The notes: generated from the sequence alone by a model not told the origin. Counted from the first letter of the stretch, positions 36,644-46,603 are shown. The stretch is 48,743 nucleotides of DNA from an uncultured Pelagibacteraceae bacterium (GCA_902533775.1 CACANA010000006.1:1-48743), one strand, 5' to 3'. Program-made: numbers and translations.

Positions 36644-37534
36644 ATGAGTAATAATACGTACAATTTGCCTACGCTTTCGAATGAAGGTGGCTTAGCAGCT
36701 TATCTATCTCAGATAAAAAAATTCCCTATGCTAGATGCAGAAGAAGAATACATGCTTGCTAAAAATTGGCAAACTACAGGAAATGTTAAATCAGCTGAAA
36801 AACTTGTTACTAGTCATTTAAGACTAGTTGCTAAAATAGCGATGGGTTACAAAGGCTATGGTTTGCCTCTTAATGAAATGATTTCAGAAGGTAACGTAGG
36901 TTTAATGCAAGCTGTTAAAAAATTTGAACCGGAAAAAGGTTTTAGACTTGCAACCTATGCAATGTGGTGGATTAAAGCTTCTATTCAAGAATATATTCTA
37001 AGATCATGGAGCTTAGTAAAAATTGGAACTACAACAGCTCAGAAAAAGCTTTTTTTCAACTTGAAAAAGTTAAAAAATCAGATTGCACCTAGGACTGAGG
37101 GTGACTTACGCGATGAACACGTTAAAGATATAGCAAACAGATTAGATGTGAGTGAACAAGAAGTAGTATCTATGAATAGAAGGCTTTCAGGAAAAGAACA
37201 GTCATTAAATGCACCAATTGGAGAAGACGGCGATGAATGGCAAGATTGGGTTGTGGACAATGATATGGATCAAGAACTTAAATTTGCCCAAAATGAAGAA
37301 ATGGAGCAACGAAAAGATCTTCTTCAAGATTCTATTAAAATTTTAAATGAAAGAGAAAAAGAAATCCTTTACTCAAGAAGATTAACAGACAATCCAATAA
37401 CTTTAGAGGACTTAAGTAAGAAATTCAAAATAAGCAGAGAAAGAATAAGACAAATTGAAAATAAAGCTTTTGAAAAACTTCAAAAACACATGCTGAACTC
37501 TGCTAAATCAAAAAATCTATTACCAGCAAATTAA
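36644..37534 (+). CDS. rpoH: RNA polymerase sigma-32 factor (heat shock)
   Basis: A 296-residue group 3 sigma factor. Region 2 shows NVGLMQAVKKFEPEKGFRLATYAMWWIKASIQEYILRSW, with the RpoH box-like QKKLFFNLKKLKNQI following. Region 4 ends the protein with TLEDLSKKFKISRERIRQIENKAFEKLQ. The mid-section (about 130-200) and DEWQDWVVDND fit RpoH better than RpoD. It directs transcription of chaperones and proteases. In E. coli its stability is controlled by FtsH, also in this window. No strong Shine-Dalgarno precedes the ATG. It ends 12 nt before convergent purA, with no terminator hairpin visible. Confidence 0.93.
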   Translation: MSNNTYNLPTLSNEGGLAAYLSQIKKFPMLDAEEEYMLAKNWQTTGNVKSAEKLVTSHLRLVAKIAMGYKGYGLPLNEMISEGNVGLMQAVKKFEPEKGFRLATYAMWWIKASIQEYILRSWSLVKIGTTTAQKKLFFNLKKLKNQIAPRTEGDLRDEHVKDIANRLDVSEQEVVSMNRRLSGKEQSLNAPIGEDGDEWQDWVVDNDMDQELKFAQNEEMEQRKDLLQDSIKILNEREKEILYSRRLTDNPITLEDLSKKFKISRERIRQIENKAFEKLQKHMLNSAKSKNLLPAN

Positions 37535-37546
37535 TACTGTAATTTT

Positions 37547-38839
37547 TTAATACTTAAACGGATCTACCATAAGAATAGTATCTTCTCTTTCAGGGCTAGT
37601 TGAAATACTGGATATCTTTGTCTCTATAAACTCCTCAATAGCTTTTACATAAATCTTTGCATTATTAGGTAAATCATCAAATTTTTTAATACCTTGGGTT
37701 TTAGATTTCCAGCCTTTGAATGTTTTATATACTGGTTTGACATTTAATTGATCTTCAACGGCAGCAGGGAAATAATCTATTTTATTTCCATTTAATTCAT
37801 AAGCAACACATAGATTTATTTCATCAAGTTCGTCTAACACATCTAATTTTGTTAATGCTATACCATTAATGCCTGAAATCTTTATAGTTTGTCTCACTAG
37901 AACTCCATCAAACCAGCCACATCTTCTTTTTCTACTAGTTACAGTTCCAAATTCATGTCCCTTTTCACCTAAATGATTACCAATATCATCTATTAATTCT
38001 GTTGGGAAAGGTCCCTCACCTACCCTTGTTGTGTATGCTTTTGTAATTCCTAATACATAGTTTATTGAATTTGGACCGCATCCAGATCCTGTTGCTGCTG
38101 AAGCTGCTACTGTATTAGATGAAGTTACATATGGATATGTCCCATGATCCACATCAAGTAATATTCCTTGAGCTCCTTCAAATAATATTTTTTTATTTTC
38201 TGATTTAAATTGATCTATCTTTCTCCAAACAGGAGCTGAATATTTTAAAATATTTGGGGCTATTTTTAATAAGTCCTCAACTAATTTATCTTTTTCATAT
38301 ATTGGTTTACCCAATCCCTTTCGGATTGCATTATGATGTTCTAAAACCACAGCTAATCTACTTTCTAGATTTTTTTTTGATGCAAGGTCCATTACTCTAA
38401 TAGATCTTCGTCCGACTTTATCTTCATAAGCTGGACCAATTCCTCTTCTTGTAGTTCCAATTTTTGATTTACCAGCAGAGTCTTCCCTTATTTCATCCAT
38501 CTCTCTATGAAATGGTAAAATTAGTGTGGCAGCCTCGGATAAAATCAGATTATTTTCATTGATTTCTACAGCTTTAGATTTAGCTTCTTCGATTTCATCT
38601 AGCAGCGCCCATGGATCTACTACAACTCCATTGCCTATAATAGAAATTTTATTTTTTCTGACAATCCCAGATGGTAACAATCTCAGTTTATAGGTAACAC
38701 CATCTATGACTAAGGTATGACCAGCATTATGTCCTCCTTGGAATCTTACAACTACGTCTGCTTCGCTTGATAACCAATCAACTATCTTACCCTTTCCTTC
38801 ATCACCCCATTGCGATCCAACAACAACTACATTATTCAT
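37547..38839 (-). CDS. purA: Adenylosuccinate synthetase
   Basis: A 430-residue GTP-dependent ligase joining IMP and aspartate, the first step from IMP to AMP. The N-terminal [20 protein letters not shown] is the P-loop, and [13 protein letters not shown] carries the IMP-site histidine. Conserved [33 protein letters not shown] and [16 protein letters not shown] follow. The C-terminal TGRKRRCGW-type stretch reads [11 protein letters not shown]. Its ATG overlaps the stop of thiD by 4 nt. Last gene of the leftward run from tolA. Confidence 0.97.
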   Translation of the reverse strand: MNNVVVVGSQWGDEGKGKIVDWLSSEADVVVRFQGGHNAGHTLVIDGVTYKLRLLPSGIVRKNKISIIGNGVVVDPWALLDEIEEAKSKAVEINENNLILSEAATLILPFHREMDEIREDSAGKSKIGTTRRGIGPAYEDKVGRRSIRVMDLASKKNLESRLAVVLEHHNAIRKGLGKPIYEKDKLVEDLLKIAPNILKYSAPVWRKIDQFKSENKKILFEGAQGILLDVDHGTYPYVTSSNTVAASAATGSGCGPNSINYVLGITKAYTTRVGEGPFPTELIDDIGNHLGEKGHEFGTVTSRKRRCGWFDGVLVRQTIKISGINGIALTKLDVLDELDEINLCVAYELNGNKIDYFPAAVEDQLNVKPVYKTFKGWKSKTQGIKKFDDLPNNAKIYVKAIEEFIETKISSISTSPEREDTILMVDPFKY

Positions 38840-39648
38840 CTAAATTTCTTTTCTATAGTAAAACTATTTAAATGGTTAATTGGTCCATTTCCTTTTCCAA
38901 AGTTTGGTCTTGTTTTAATGGCATTGTTTACATATCTAATACCTAACTCACAAGATTTCTTTAGAGTTTTTCCACATCCATAATATGTTGCAATCGCACT
39001 TGATAATGTACATCCAGTCCCATGAGTATTTTTTGTATCAATTTTTTTATTAACAAATATTGCAGTTTCTTTTTTATTTACAAAAATATCTTTTAAGTTT
39101 TTAGAGCTTAAATGACCACCTTTAATTAAAACATTCTTAGCACCTAAATCTAATAATATTTTAGCAGCGTTTTTCATATCCGTTACAGATTTAATTTTTA
39201 TTTTTGTTAGTATTTCTGCTTCAGGAATATTTGGTGTAATTAAATCAACTTTTTTTATTAGTTTCTTTTTCAATACTAAAATTGCTTTGTTGTCTATAAG
39301 CTTTGTTCCACCTTTGGCCACCATAACAGGATCTAATATTATTTTTTTTAACTTTGATTTTTTTATTGATTTTAATACTGAATTTATAACCTCAGTAGAA
39401 TGCAGCATTCCTATCTTTACTGAATCTGGCCTGATATCTTTTGAGGTAAATTCAATTTGATTAGAAATTACTTTACTACGAATTGGTATTATAGTCATTA
39501 CACCAGTAGTATTCTGAGCTGTAACTGCTGTAATTGCTGTCATGGCGAAAGATCCAAGAGAGGTAACCGATTTAATATCTGCTTGAATGCCAGCTCCTCC
39601 GGAAGAGTCTGATCCTGCAATTATTAATATTTTAGAATTGATTTTCAA
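38836..39648 (-). CDS. thiD: Hydroxymethylpyrimidine/phosphomethylpyrimidine kinase
   Basis: A 270-residue ribokinase-fold enzyme phosphorylating HMP and HMP-P for thiamin synthesis. Motifs are [61 protein letters not shown] and the ATP-site [15 protein letters not shown] with the catalytic Cys. Pelagibacter-type bacteria are known to lack thiC and to depend on external HMP, so this kinase would be the entry point for salvage. No other thi gene is in the window and no TPP riboswitch is visible. It follows glmM by 1 nt. Confidence 0.95.
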   Translation of the reverse strand: MKINSKILIIAGSDSSGGAGIQADIKSVTSLGSFAMTAITAVTAQNTTGVMTIIPIRSKVISNQIEFTSKDIRPDSVKIGMLHSTEVINSVLKSIKKSKLKKIILDPVMVAKGGTKLIDNKAILVLKKKLIKKVDLITPNIPEAEILTKIKIKSVTDMKNAAKILLDLGAKNVLIKGGHLSSKNLKDIFVNKKETAIFVNKKIDTKNTHGTGCTLSSAIATYYGCGKTLKKSCELGIRYVNNAIKTRPNFGKGNGPINHLNSFTIEKKFR

Positions 39649-39649
39649 T

Positions 39650-40981
39650 TTACTGGATTGATTTTTTGATTATTTTAACACACAATTTATTTAAATTTGA
39701 GTCATCTGACTCGCTCATAATTCTAATTTTTGGTTCAGTACCAGATTTTCTAACTAATATTCTACCTTTATTTTTAATTATTTTATTTGCTTCATTAATT
39801 GCTTTTTTACATTTTGGAGTATTAATTATTGATTTATCTTTAACTTCTATATTTTCCAATATTTGTGGAGTGGGTTTGAATTTATTAAAAAGTTCACTAG
39901 CTTTCTTTCTTTTTCTTAATGAAAAAAGAATTTCTAAGGCAACCAGTAATCCATCTCCTGTAGTTGCAAACTTCCCAAGAATTATGTGACCTGATTGTTC
40001 TCCACCTAAATTAAACTTATTTTTTTTCATTTTTTCTTTTACATATCTATCTCCTACGTCTGATCTTAAAAATTTAATTCCGTTATTTTTAAAAAAATTT
40101 TCTAAACCATAATTTGACATTAGTGTCCCAATCACTCCACCTTTCAAAATCTTTTTTCTTTTCCATCTCTCTCCCAACATCGCAAGAATTTTATCTCCAT
40201 CTATAATTCTACCTTTCTCGTCACAGACTATAATTCTGTCTGCATCACCATCTAATGCAATTCCTATATGGGCCTTGTTTTTTTTTGTCATTTTACAAAT
40301 TTTACTTGGATAAGTTGATCCAGATTTAAGATTAATATTTAATCCGTTAGGAGAAGTACCAGTTTTGAATACTTTGGCGCCTAAAGATTTGAATAATTTA
40401 GGACCAGCTTTATAACCAGCTCCATTAGCACAGTCTAAAACAATTTTCATACCTTTTAAACTAAATGAAGATGGGAAATTTTGTTTTAATATTTTTATAT
40501 AATTATTATTTGCATCCTCCAGTCTTTTAACTCTGCCTAGTTCAATAGGTTTAGATAAATTTTTTGTTATTTTCGAGTCAATTAACTTTTCAATTTTTTT
40601 TTCGATTTTGTCAGAGAGTTTAAGTCCATCAGGTCCAAATAACTTTAATCCATTATCGTGATATGGATTATGTGATGCTGTAATCATTATACCCATATTT
40701 GCCTTCATTTTTTTGGTTAGCATTGCTAGACCATTTGTTGGTAGCGGTCCCAAAGTATAAATATGCATCCCAGCCGATGCCAATCCGGATACTAGAGCTG
40801 GTTCAAGCGTATAACCTGATAATCTAGTATCTTTTGCAATAATTGCCGTTTGTTTACTTTTTTTTAAATTTTTAAAATATGTTCCAGCGGCTAAGCCAAA
40901 TTTAAAAAACATTTCTCCATTTATTTTGGATCCATTTACTTTTCCTCTGATTCCATCTGTTCCAAAATATTTTTTAATCAT
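39650..40981 (-). CDS. glmM: Phosphoglucosamine mutase
   Basis: A 443-residue alpha-phosphohexomutase converting glucosamine-6-phosphate to glucosamine-1-phosphate for peptidoglycan and LPS. FGTDGIRGKVNG opens the protein, the active-site phosphoserine is in ITASHNPYHDNGLKLFG, the metal loop is LDGDADRII, the sugar loop region GGEQSGHI and the phosphate loop RKSGTEPKIRI. The first conserved block and the serine loop together separate GlmM from PGM/PMM relatives. It is in the tilS-ftsH-folP-glmM order common in bacteria and precedes thiD by one base. Confidence 0.96.
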   Translation of the reverse strand: MIKKYFGTDGIRGKVNGSKINGEMFFKFGLAAGTYFKNLKKSKQTAIIAKDTRLSGYTLEPALVSGLASAGMHIYTLGPLPTNGLAMLTKKMKANMGIMITASHNPYHDNGLKLFGPDGLKLSDKIEKKIEKLIDSKITKNLSKPIELGRVKRLEDANNNYIKILKQNFPSSFSLKGMKIVLDCANGAGYKAGPKLFKSLGAKVFKTGTSPNGLNINLKSGSTYPSKICKMTKKNKAHIGIALDGDADRIIVCDEKGRIIDGDKILAMLGERWKRKKILKGGVIGTLMSNYGLENFFKNNGIKFLRSDVGDRYVKEKMKKNKFNLGGEQSGHIILGKFATTGDGLLVALEILFSLRKRKKASELFNKFKPTPQILENIEVKDKSIINTPKCKKAINEANKIIKNKGRILVRKSGTEPKIRIMSESDDSNLNKLCVKIIKKSIQ

Positions 40982-40984
40982 TTT

Positions 40985-42034
40985 CTAATTTTGTAATTCT
41001 CTAAAAACTTTAAATGCCTGATTAATTTCTTTAACATCATGCACCCTTAGAATTTGAACTCCTTGAAGATATGCTTGAATGCATGAGGATACCGTACCAC
41101 CAATTCTCTCTTTAGTATCATTTTCTTTTGAAATATCCTTTATAAATCTCTTTCGAGACAAACCCAACATTATAGGAAGACCTAATGAATGAAAAATAGA
41201 AATATTCTTTAAAAGACTAATATTATGTTTCAAATTTTTTCCAAATCCAATACCAGGATCCAATATAATATTATTATGTTTAATACCTTGTTTTCTTAGA
41301 TATTTTAATTTTGTTTCAAAGAAGTCATAGATATCAAGTAGCACATTTTTATAGGTAGGTTTAATTTGCATATTCTTTGGTGTTCCTTTCATGTGATGAA
41401 TAACAAAAGGTTTTTTTGTTTTTTTTAAATAATTTATAGTTTGAGTATCATAACTTAGTCCAGATACATCATTTATAAGATCTATTTTTATTTTTGATGC
41501 TTTCTCCATTACAAAACTTTTTCTAGTATCTATTGAAATAAAACTTTTTTTATTTTTTAGAATTTTTAGAATAAACTTAATTCTACTCCATTCTTTTCTG
41601 GGGCTTATATCAATTGCGCCTGGTCTTGTAGATTCTCCACCTATATCTATTATTTTCGCTCCACTTGATAATAAATTATTCACGCGCTTTTTAGCTAAAT
41701 TTTTTTTGTTATGTAAGCCACCATCAGAAAAACTATCGGGTGTTAAATTAATTATACCCATTAAAATAGGAATGTGAGATAAATTTAATTTTTTAAACTT
41801 TTTCTTTTTTTTAATATTTTTTAAATCTCTATTAACTATTTTTTTTACTTTATTTGGAAGTTTGCTAATATCTTTGAAATTAATTATTTTACTTTTTTTT
41901 CTGTTTATGATTTCTATTTTATCAAAAGAAATGTCATTATAGCCATTTAGAGGAATTGATTTTTTTTTTATAATATTTTTTTTTGATACAGTTCCATAAT
42001 AAAAATTACACGCTCTTGTGTAATATTTATTCAT
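40985..42034 (-). CDS. folP: Dihydropteroate synthase with N-terminal extension
   Basis: The catalytic domain starts near residue 88 with IPILMGIINLTPDSFSDGG and continues with IDIGGESTRPGAIDI, ISIDTRKS, LINDVSGL, PFVIHHMKG and ILDPGIGFGKNLKHN. It ends with LGLSRKRFI and the usual VHDVKEIN tail. The enzyme condenses p-aminobenzoate with hydroxymethyl-dihydropterin diphosphate. At 349 residues it is about 70-80 longer than E. coli FolP because of a lysine-rich N-terminal region (KKSIPLNGYNDISFDKIEIINR). Such extensions occur in other alphaproteobacteria. A start further downstream cannot be excluded. It sits 6 nt after ftsH. Confidence 0.93.
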   Translation of the reverse strand: MNKYYTRACNFYYGTVSKKNIIKKKSIPLNGYNDISFDKIEIINRKKSKIINFKDISKLPNKVKKIVNRDLKNIKKKKKFKKLNLSHIPILMGIINLTPDSFSDGGLHNKKNLAKKRVNNLLSSGAKIIDIGGESTRPGAIDISPRKEWSRIKFILKILKNKKSFISIDTRKSFVMEKASKIKIDLINDVSGLSYDTQTINYLKKTKKPFVIHHMKGTPKNMQIKPTYKNVLLDIYDFFETKLKYLRKQGIKHNNIILDPGIGFGKNLKHNISLLKNISIFHSLGLPIMLGLSRKRFIKDISKENDTKERIGGTVSSCIQAYLQGVQILRVHDVKEINQAFKVFRELQN

Positions 42035-42040
42035 TAGTGC

Positions 42041-43933
42041 TTAGTGCACTATCTTTGGTTTTAAACCCATTGAACCAAGAGCTGAGCTTTGATCATCATC
42101 TTCAACTTTGAGATCTTCCTTATTCTTTGGATATATATTTTTATTTATTAAATCCTCAATTTCAGCACCTGTTAAAGTTTCGTAAGTAAGTAAAGCTTTT
42201 GCAAGTTTATGTAGATCATCAATTTTTTCAGTCAATACCTTTCTTGCTCTTTCATAACCCATATCAACAAATTTTCTAATTTCGTTATCTACTTTTCTAG
42301 CTGTTTCTTCTGACATATTTTGCTGTCTTGCTACAGATCTTCCTAAAAACACTTCTTCTTCGTTTTCTCCATAAGCAACTGGTCCCATTTCTTTACTTAA
42401 TCCAGCTCTCATAACCATGGCTCTAGCTCTTTTTGTAGCTTGTTCAATATCACTTGCTGCTCCTGTGGTTACTTTATCATCTCCAAAAATTATTTCTTCC
42501 GCAACTCTTCCTCCCATTGCAATTGCCATTTGTGCATGAAGTTGTTCTCTTGTTTGAGAAACTTCATCTCTTTCTGGTAATTGCATTACCATTCCTAAAG
42601 CTCTTCCTCTTGGTATTATTGTTGCTTTATGTATAGGATATGCTGCCTTTTCATTTATTGTTACAATTGCATGTCCTGCCTCATGATAAGCAGTTAGTTT
42701 TTTCTCCTCCTCTGACATTACCATAGATCTTCTTTCAGATCCCATCATTACTTTATCTTTAGCTTCTTCAAATTCTTGATATGTCACAATCCTTTTATTT
42801 TTTCTTGCAGCTAGTAATGCAGCTTCGTTTACAAGGTTTGCTAAATCCGCCCCGGAAAATCCAGGTGTTCCTCTAGCAACTGTTCTTAAATTAACATCAG
42901 GTGCCATTGATATTTTTTTTGCATGCACTTTTAGAATTTTTTCTCTACCAATTAAATCTGGATTGGAAACAACAACTTGTCTATCAAATCTTCCAGGTCT
43001 TAAAAGAGCAGGATCTAATACATCTGGTCTGTTAGTAGCAGCAATAATAATTACACCTTCATTGGTATCAAAACCATCCATCTCAACTAATAACTGGTTA
43101 AGAGTCTGTTCTCTTTCATCATTTCCACCACCAAGACCTGCTCCTCTACTTCTTCCTACAGCATCAATTTCGTCAATGAAGATTATACATGGAGAATGTT
43201 TTTTTCCTTGCTCAAACATATCTCTTACTCTTGAAGCTCCAACACCAACAAACATCTCAACAAAATCTGATCCAGAGATCGTAAAGAAAGGCACTCCAGC
43301 TTCCCCAGCAATCGCTCTAGCTAATAAGGTTTTACCAGTACCGGGGGGACCCACTAATAAACATCCCCTAGGAATCTTGCCACCTAATCTACTGAATTTT
43401 CTTGGATCTTTTAAAAATTCTACTACTTCCTCAACTTCTTCTTTAGCTTCTTCAACACCAGCAACATCATTAAAAGTTACTTTTCCTTTAACTTCATTCA
43501 TCATTTTTGCTTTTGATCTTCCAAAGCCCATTGCCCCACCTTTTCCTCCTTGCATTTGTCTCATAAAGAAAATCCAAACTGCAATTAATAACAGCATTGG
43601 AAACCATGAAAGAAGAATTCCTAATAATGAAGGCATTTTTTCTTCTAACGGGCTAGCAGAAATACTTACACCTTTATCACTTAGCTTCTGAATTAAGTTC
43701 GGGTCTTCAGGCGCATAAGTGGAAAACTGATTTCCATTTGATAATACACCTTTTATATTTTTTCCCTGTATTTCAACTTTAACTACTCGTCCGTTATCTA
43801 CTTCGGTTAAGAATTCTGAGAAAATAATTTTATTTTTTTGAGAAATTGAACCTTGGGGGTTCTTAAACATATTATAAAGGCCTATCGTTAAAATAACGAT
43901 TATCCCCCACATTGCTAAGTTTTTAAAATTCAT
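42041..43933 (-). CDS. ftsH: ATP-dependent zinc metalloprotease FtsH
   Basis: A 630-residue membrane AAA+ protease. Two membrane segments (about residues 5-22 and 104-124) bracket a periplasmic domain. The AAA domain has Walker A GPPGTGKT (194-201), Walker [12 protein letters not shown] and arginine-finger region RPGRFDRQ. The zinc site is HEAGH (417-421). It extracts and degrades misassembled membrane proteins and soluble regulators such as sigma-32. In E. coli it works with HflK/HflC, both encoded in this window. Position between tilS and folP matches the common bacterial order. A 65-nt gap precedes it. Confidence 0.97.
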   Translation of the reverse strand: MNFKNLAMWGIIVILTIGLYNMFKNPQGSISQKNKIIFSEFLTEVDNGRVVKVEIQGKNIKGVLSNGNQFSTYAPEDPNLIQKLSDKGVSISASPLEEKMPSLLGILLSWFPMLLLIAVWIFFMRQMQGGKGGAMGFGRSKAKMMNEVKGKVTFNDVAGVEEAKEEVEEVVEFLKDPRKFSRLGGKIPRGCLLVGPPGTGKTLLARAIAGEAGVPFFTISGSDFVEMFVGVGASRVRDMFEQGKKHSPCIIFIDEIDAVGRSRGAGLGGGNDEREQTLNQLLVEMDGFDTNEGVIIIAATNRPDVLDPALLRPGRFDRQVVVSNPDLIGREKILKVHAKKISMAPDVNLRTVARGTPGFSGADLANLVNEAALLAARKNKRIVTYQEFEEAKDKVMMGSERRSMVMSEEEKKLTAYHEAGHAIVTINEKAAYPIHKATIIPRGRALGMVMQLPERDEVSQTREQLHAQMAIAMGGRVAEEIIFGDDKVTTGAASDIEQATKRARAMVMRAGLSKEMGPVAYGENEEEVFLGRSVARQQNMSEETARKVDNEIRKFVDMGYERARKVLTEKIDDLHKLAKALLTYETLTGAEIEDLINKNIYPKNKEDLKVEDDDQSSALGSMGLKPKIVH

Positions 43934-43957
43934 AAAACATTAAATTAAGAATTATTA

Positions 43958-43992
43958 ATGATTTAACAAGTGTCATTTTGATCATTTAACAA
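43958..43992 (-). repeat. Tandem 12-bp direct repeat upstream of ftsH
   Basis: ATGATTTAACAA (43958-43969) and ATCATTTAACAA (43981-43992) match at 11 of 12 positions and are 23 bp apart, about two helical turns. They lie 25-59 bp before the ftsH start, so they could be paired operator sites or overlap a -35 (TTGTTA on the minus strand). AT-rich composition lowers the weight of this. Confidence 0.3.
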
Positions 43993-43998
43993 AAAAAA

Positions 43999-45051
43999 TT
44001 ATCGTTTTTCTGGGTAAATAATCACCGAATCCATAATTTTTTCAAAAATACATCCAGAAAGTGTCAATTTTACTTTTTTGCTTGAAAACTTTAAGGAATT
44101 TAAAAGGCTAATCACCTTTTTACCTCTTGGATAGTTTTTTTTCTTACTAATACTTTGAATTACTTGTGAAAAGCTCCTCAAAATAACTTCCTCAGGATTA
44201 TCAAAAAAAGATTGGTTTAAAATTATTTTTTTTTGTTTCTCAAAATATTTTGAGTTTTCAAGAACATTTTTCTTTACAAAAAATTCAATAACTTGATCAC
44301 TTTTAGATAAATTTTGTAAAGTTAAATTGAATTTATTAAAGTTTAAACCCTCTTTATTTAAATTTTTTAGCAGTTTTCTAACTCTACTTCTTAAAAATTT
44401 GTCATTATAATTTGAAGGATCATCTATAAAAAAACCAAAGGTTTTTTTATTTACTTCAAATAATTCTTTTTTTGATATATTTAAAAATGGTCTAATAATT
44501 TTTAACCCATTATATTCACTTAGATTTTTATTAAAAGAAACAAGTCCTTTTAAACCAGATCCTCTAATGAATCTTATAAAGAAATTTTCAATCAGATCAT
44601 CTTTATGATGGCCTAATAAAAGATAGTCTATTTTATGTTTATTACATTCTTCTAAAAATAAGTCATATCTTAGATCTCTGGCATAAGATTGTATGTTTTT
44701 ATCAATTTTACTATTTTTTTTTGATAAGATTTTACAGTTAATTTTAAAATCTTTTTTAAGTTTAAGCTTTAAATTTTTAGCTTCATTTGTAGACTCTTTT
44801 CTAAGTTTATGATCAATAATTACCGGATACAATTTAGTCTTATATTTTAATGCATAGCAGAATGAGAAAAACAAAACATTTAAGCTGTCAGCACCACCTG
44901 AGACCCCAACCATAATCTTTTTATTGGTAAGTTCTAAAGACGTAATATTATTTAAAAATAGTTTATATAATTTTTGCACATGAGGATCCTTTAATTTTGT
45001 TGAATAAAAATTAAGAATTTTCTTTGTTGCACTCAAACTTTTTCTCTTCAT
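43999..45051 (-). CDS. tilS: tRNA(Ile)-lysidine synthase
   Basis: A PP-loop ATPase that converts C34 of tRNA-Ile(CAU) to lysidine. The PP-loop reads VGVSGGADSLNVLFF, followed by VIIDHKLRKES, LLGHHKDDLIENFFIRFIRGSGLKGL and IDDPSNYNDKFLRSRVRKLL. The C-terminal third matches TilS domain architecture only loosely and is lysine-rich. I place the start at the ATG at 45051, giving 350 residues. An upstream ATG at 45084 would deepen the overlap with cpoB from 41 to 74 nt, and a TTG at 45036 would shrink it. No Shine-Dalgarno decides. Order cpoB-tilS-ftsH is known in alphaproteobacteria. Confidence 0.9.
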   Translation of the reverse strand: MKRKSLSATKKILNFYSTKLKDPHVQKLYKLFLNNITSLELTNKKIMVGVSGGADSLNVLFFSFCYALKYKTKLYPVIIDHKLRKESTNEAKNLKLKLKKDFKINCKILSKKNSKIDKNIQSYARDLRYDLFLEECNKHKIDYLLLGHHKDDLIENFFIRFIRGSGLKGLVSFNKNLSEYNGLKIIRPFLNISKKELFEVNKKTFGFFIDDPSNYNDKFLRSRVRKLLKNLNKEGLNFNKFNLTLQNLSKSDQVIEFFVKKNVLENSKYFEKQKKIILNQSFFDNPEEVILRSFSQVIQSISKKKNYPRGKKVISLLNSLKFSSKKVKLTLSGCIFEKIMDSVIIYPEKR

Positions 45052-46027
45052 ATTTGGCTTTTTGAAGAACTGATTGGGTGGCATTTGGATACTGTTTTTT
45101 TACACCAGCGATCATTAAACAACCCTGATCTTTCTCTCCTATTTGAACTAAAGATACACCAAGTTTCAAAAGATTAATGGGTGCTTTCTCGCTCTTGGGG
45201 TATTTTTGATAACCTTCTAAATAAGCAGATGCTGCATCGGTATAGAGTTGTCTTATTCTAAAAGTCTCTGCATACCAGTATTGTGCATTTCCAGAAAGAT
45301 CATTATTTGGATTTGTATCAACAAATTCTCTAAATGCTCTTTCTGCCATATTATAGTCGCCAACTTTTAAAAAACTAGTTGCGAATTCATATTGCTCCAA
45401 AGGCGATGCATCAGGTAAAATTTTTTCCTCGTTTATAAAATTTTCTGTTAAGATTGTCTTAGTTGTATCGACAGATTGTATCGCCTGCGTCTCACTTGTG
45501 TCTGTCATATCTTTGTAAGATATTGATCCTAAATCTTGAGGTTGAGATGTACCTGGCATTATTTTTTTGCTTGCTAAGTTTGTATTTGTGTTTTCATTAT
45601 ATTCATTTGTTGACAAATTTTGTTCATTGTTCTCACTATTTTTTACTATACTAGAATTATTTTCTAATTCTTGAAATCTTAACTGATTATCGGCTTGAGT
45701 TTTTGATAATCTTGTTGATAATTTGTCAATTTTAAAATTAATTTCTTCAAATTTGTTAGTTAAATTTTGAAATTGTTTTTCAATTTCAGATAATTTTAGT
45801 AAGTGTCTTGTCAATGCATCTTCTGTTTCTTTGGTTGATAAAGAAGTTTCTCCTCCAGATTTTTTTTGGAATGACTCCGAGTAAACTGCTCTTTCTAACG
45901 TTCTAAGATCTTTTTGAATAATTTCTAAAATTTCTCTCATATTTATTTCTTCTGATGTTGAATTGAATGCAATAAAAAAAATTGAGAGTGTATATGTAAA
46001 AATATTAATATACTTTTTAATCATCAA
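45011..46027 (-). CDS. cpoB: Tol-Pal system protein CpoB (YbgF)
   Basis: A 338-residue periplasmic protein. It begins with a hydrophobic signal segment (about residues 5-25) and a coiled coil (about 28-125, heptads around LSEIEKQFQNLTNKFEEINFKIDKL). A low-complexity N/T/S-rich linker (130-200) follows, then C-terminal tetratricopeptide repeats (about 205-330: LEQYEFATSFLKVGDYNMAERAFREFVDTNPNN). This matches YbgF/CpoB, which couples outer-membrane constriction to wall synthesis. Two ATGs (46027, 46024) can start it. A strong terminator separates it from pal. Its 3' end overlaps tilS. Confidence 0.92.
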   Translation of the reverse strand: MMIKKYINIFTYTLSIFFIAFNSTSEEINMREILEIIQKDLRTLERAVYSESFQKKSGGETSLSTKETEDALTRHLLKLSEIEKQFQNLTNKFEEINFKIDKLSTRLSKTQADNQLRFQELENNSSIVKNSENNEQNLSTNEYNENTNTNLASKKIMPGTSQPQDLGSISYKDMTDTSETQAIQSVDTTKTILTENFINEEKILPDASPLEQYEFATSFLKVGDYNMAERAFREFVDTNPNNDLSGNAQYWYAETFRIRQLYTDAASAYLEGYQKYPKSEKAPINLLKLGVSLVQIGEKDQGCLMIAGVKKQYPNATQSVLQKAKYEEKKFECNKENS

Positions 46028-46053
46028 ATTTATTTTTTAATTATAATGATGGC

Positions 46054-46097
46054 AAAAAAAAGACCCTAAAATTATTTATTATAATCTTAGGATCTTT
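46054..46097 (-). terminator. Rho-independent terminator after pal
   Basis: Arms 46059-46075 and 46081-46097 form a 17-bp stem on the minus strand RNA with every position paired (three G-U wobbles) around a 5-nt loop. A run of U's follows (the A run at 46054-46061). It lies 18 nt past the pal stop. It is the clearest terminator in the window and would separate tolA-tolB-pal from cpoB. Confidence 0.85.
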
Positions 46098-46114
46098 ATA
46101 ATTTTTATATGGGT

Positions 46115-46603
46115 TTAATTAGCCTTTACAGTAACTGATCTTCTATTCTTTGACCATGATAATGGGTTAGAGCCTGAATCAACTGGTCTTTCTTTTCCAT
46201 AACTTATCACTGAAATTCTGTCAGCAGATATTCCATATGTAATTAGGTAATCTTTAGCAGCGTTTGCTCTTCTCTCACCTAATGCTAAGTTATATTCTCT
46301 TGTGCCTCTTTCATCAGCATGACCTTCAACCACAACATTGATATTAGAATTTTCTCTTAACCAATTAGCTTGTTTTCTTAAAGTGTCTCTTGACTTAGTT
46401 GTTAAAATAGATTCATTTGTCGCAAAAAATACTCTATCTGGAACACCGTCAGCTAAATATTTAACAGTATCAGTGCCTGTATAAACATCACCTTGCATTT
46501 GTCCTTCAACTTTTGGCGTTGTTGTCTTTGTTGCACAAGCTGATACGATTAAACTTAATAATATAACTAGAAAAGTATTTCTAAATGATTTTCCAAAATT
46601 CAT
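46115..46603 (-). CDS. pal: Peptidoglycan-associated lipoprotein Pal
   Basis: A 162-residue outer-membrane lipoprotein. The signal peptide ends in the lipobox LIVSAC with Cys near residue 23, followed by a short T/K linker. The OmpA-like peptidoglycan-binding domain shows VFFATNESIL, NVVVEGHADERGTREYNLALG, ERRANAAKDYL and RISVISYGKERP, ending NRRSVTVKAN. Pal anchors the outer membrane to peptidoglycan and exchanges with TolB. A strong Shine-Dalgarno, AAGGAG five bases before the ATG, sets the start and suggests high expression. Confidence 0.96.
   Translation of the reverse strand: MNFGKSFRNTFLVILLSLIVSACATKTTTPKVEGQMQGDVYTGTDTVKYLADGVPDRVFFATNESILTTKSRDTLRKQANWLRENSNINVVVEGHADERGTREYNLALGERRANAAKDYLITYGISADRISVISYGKERPVDSGSNPLSWSKNRRSVTVKAN

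Noticed and set aside
38840..39660. TPP riboswitch upstream of thiD
   Set aside because: thiD follows glmM by one base, leaving no room for one.
42963..43691. Long open frame on the plus strand opposite ftsH (242 codons)
   Set aside because: It is the antisense shadow of a strongly conserved AAA domain; the translation has no recognisable domain and its composition follows the ftsH codon pattern.
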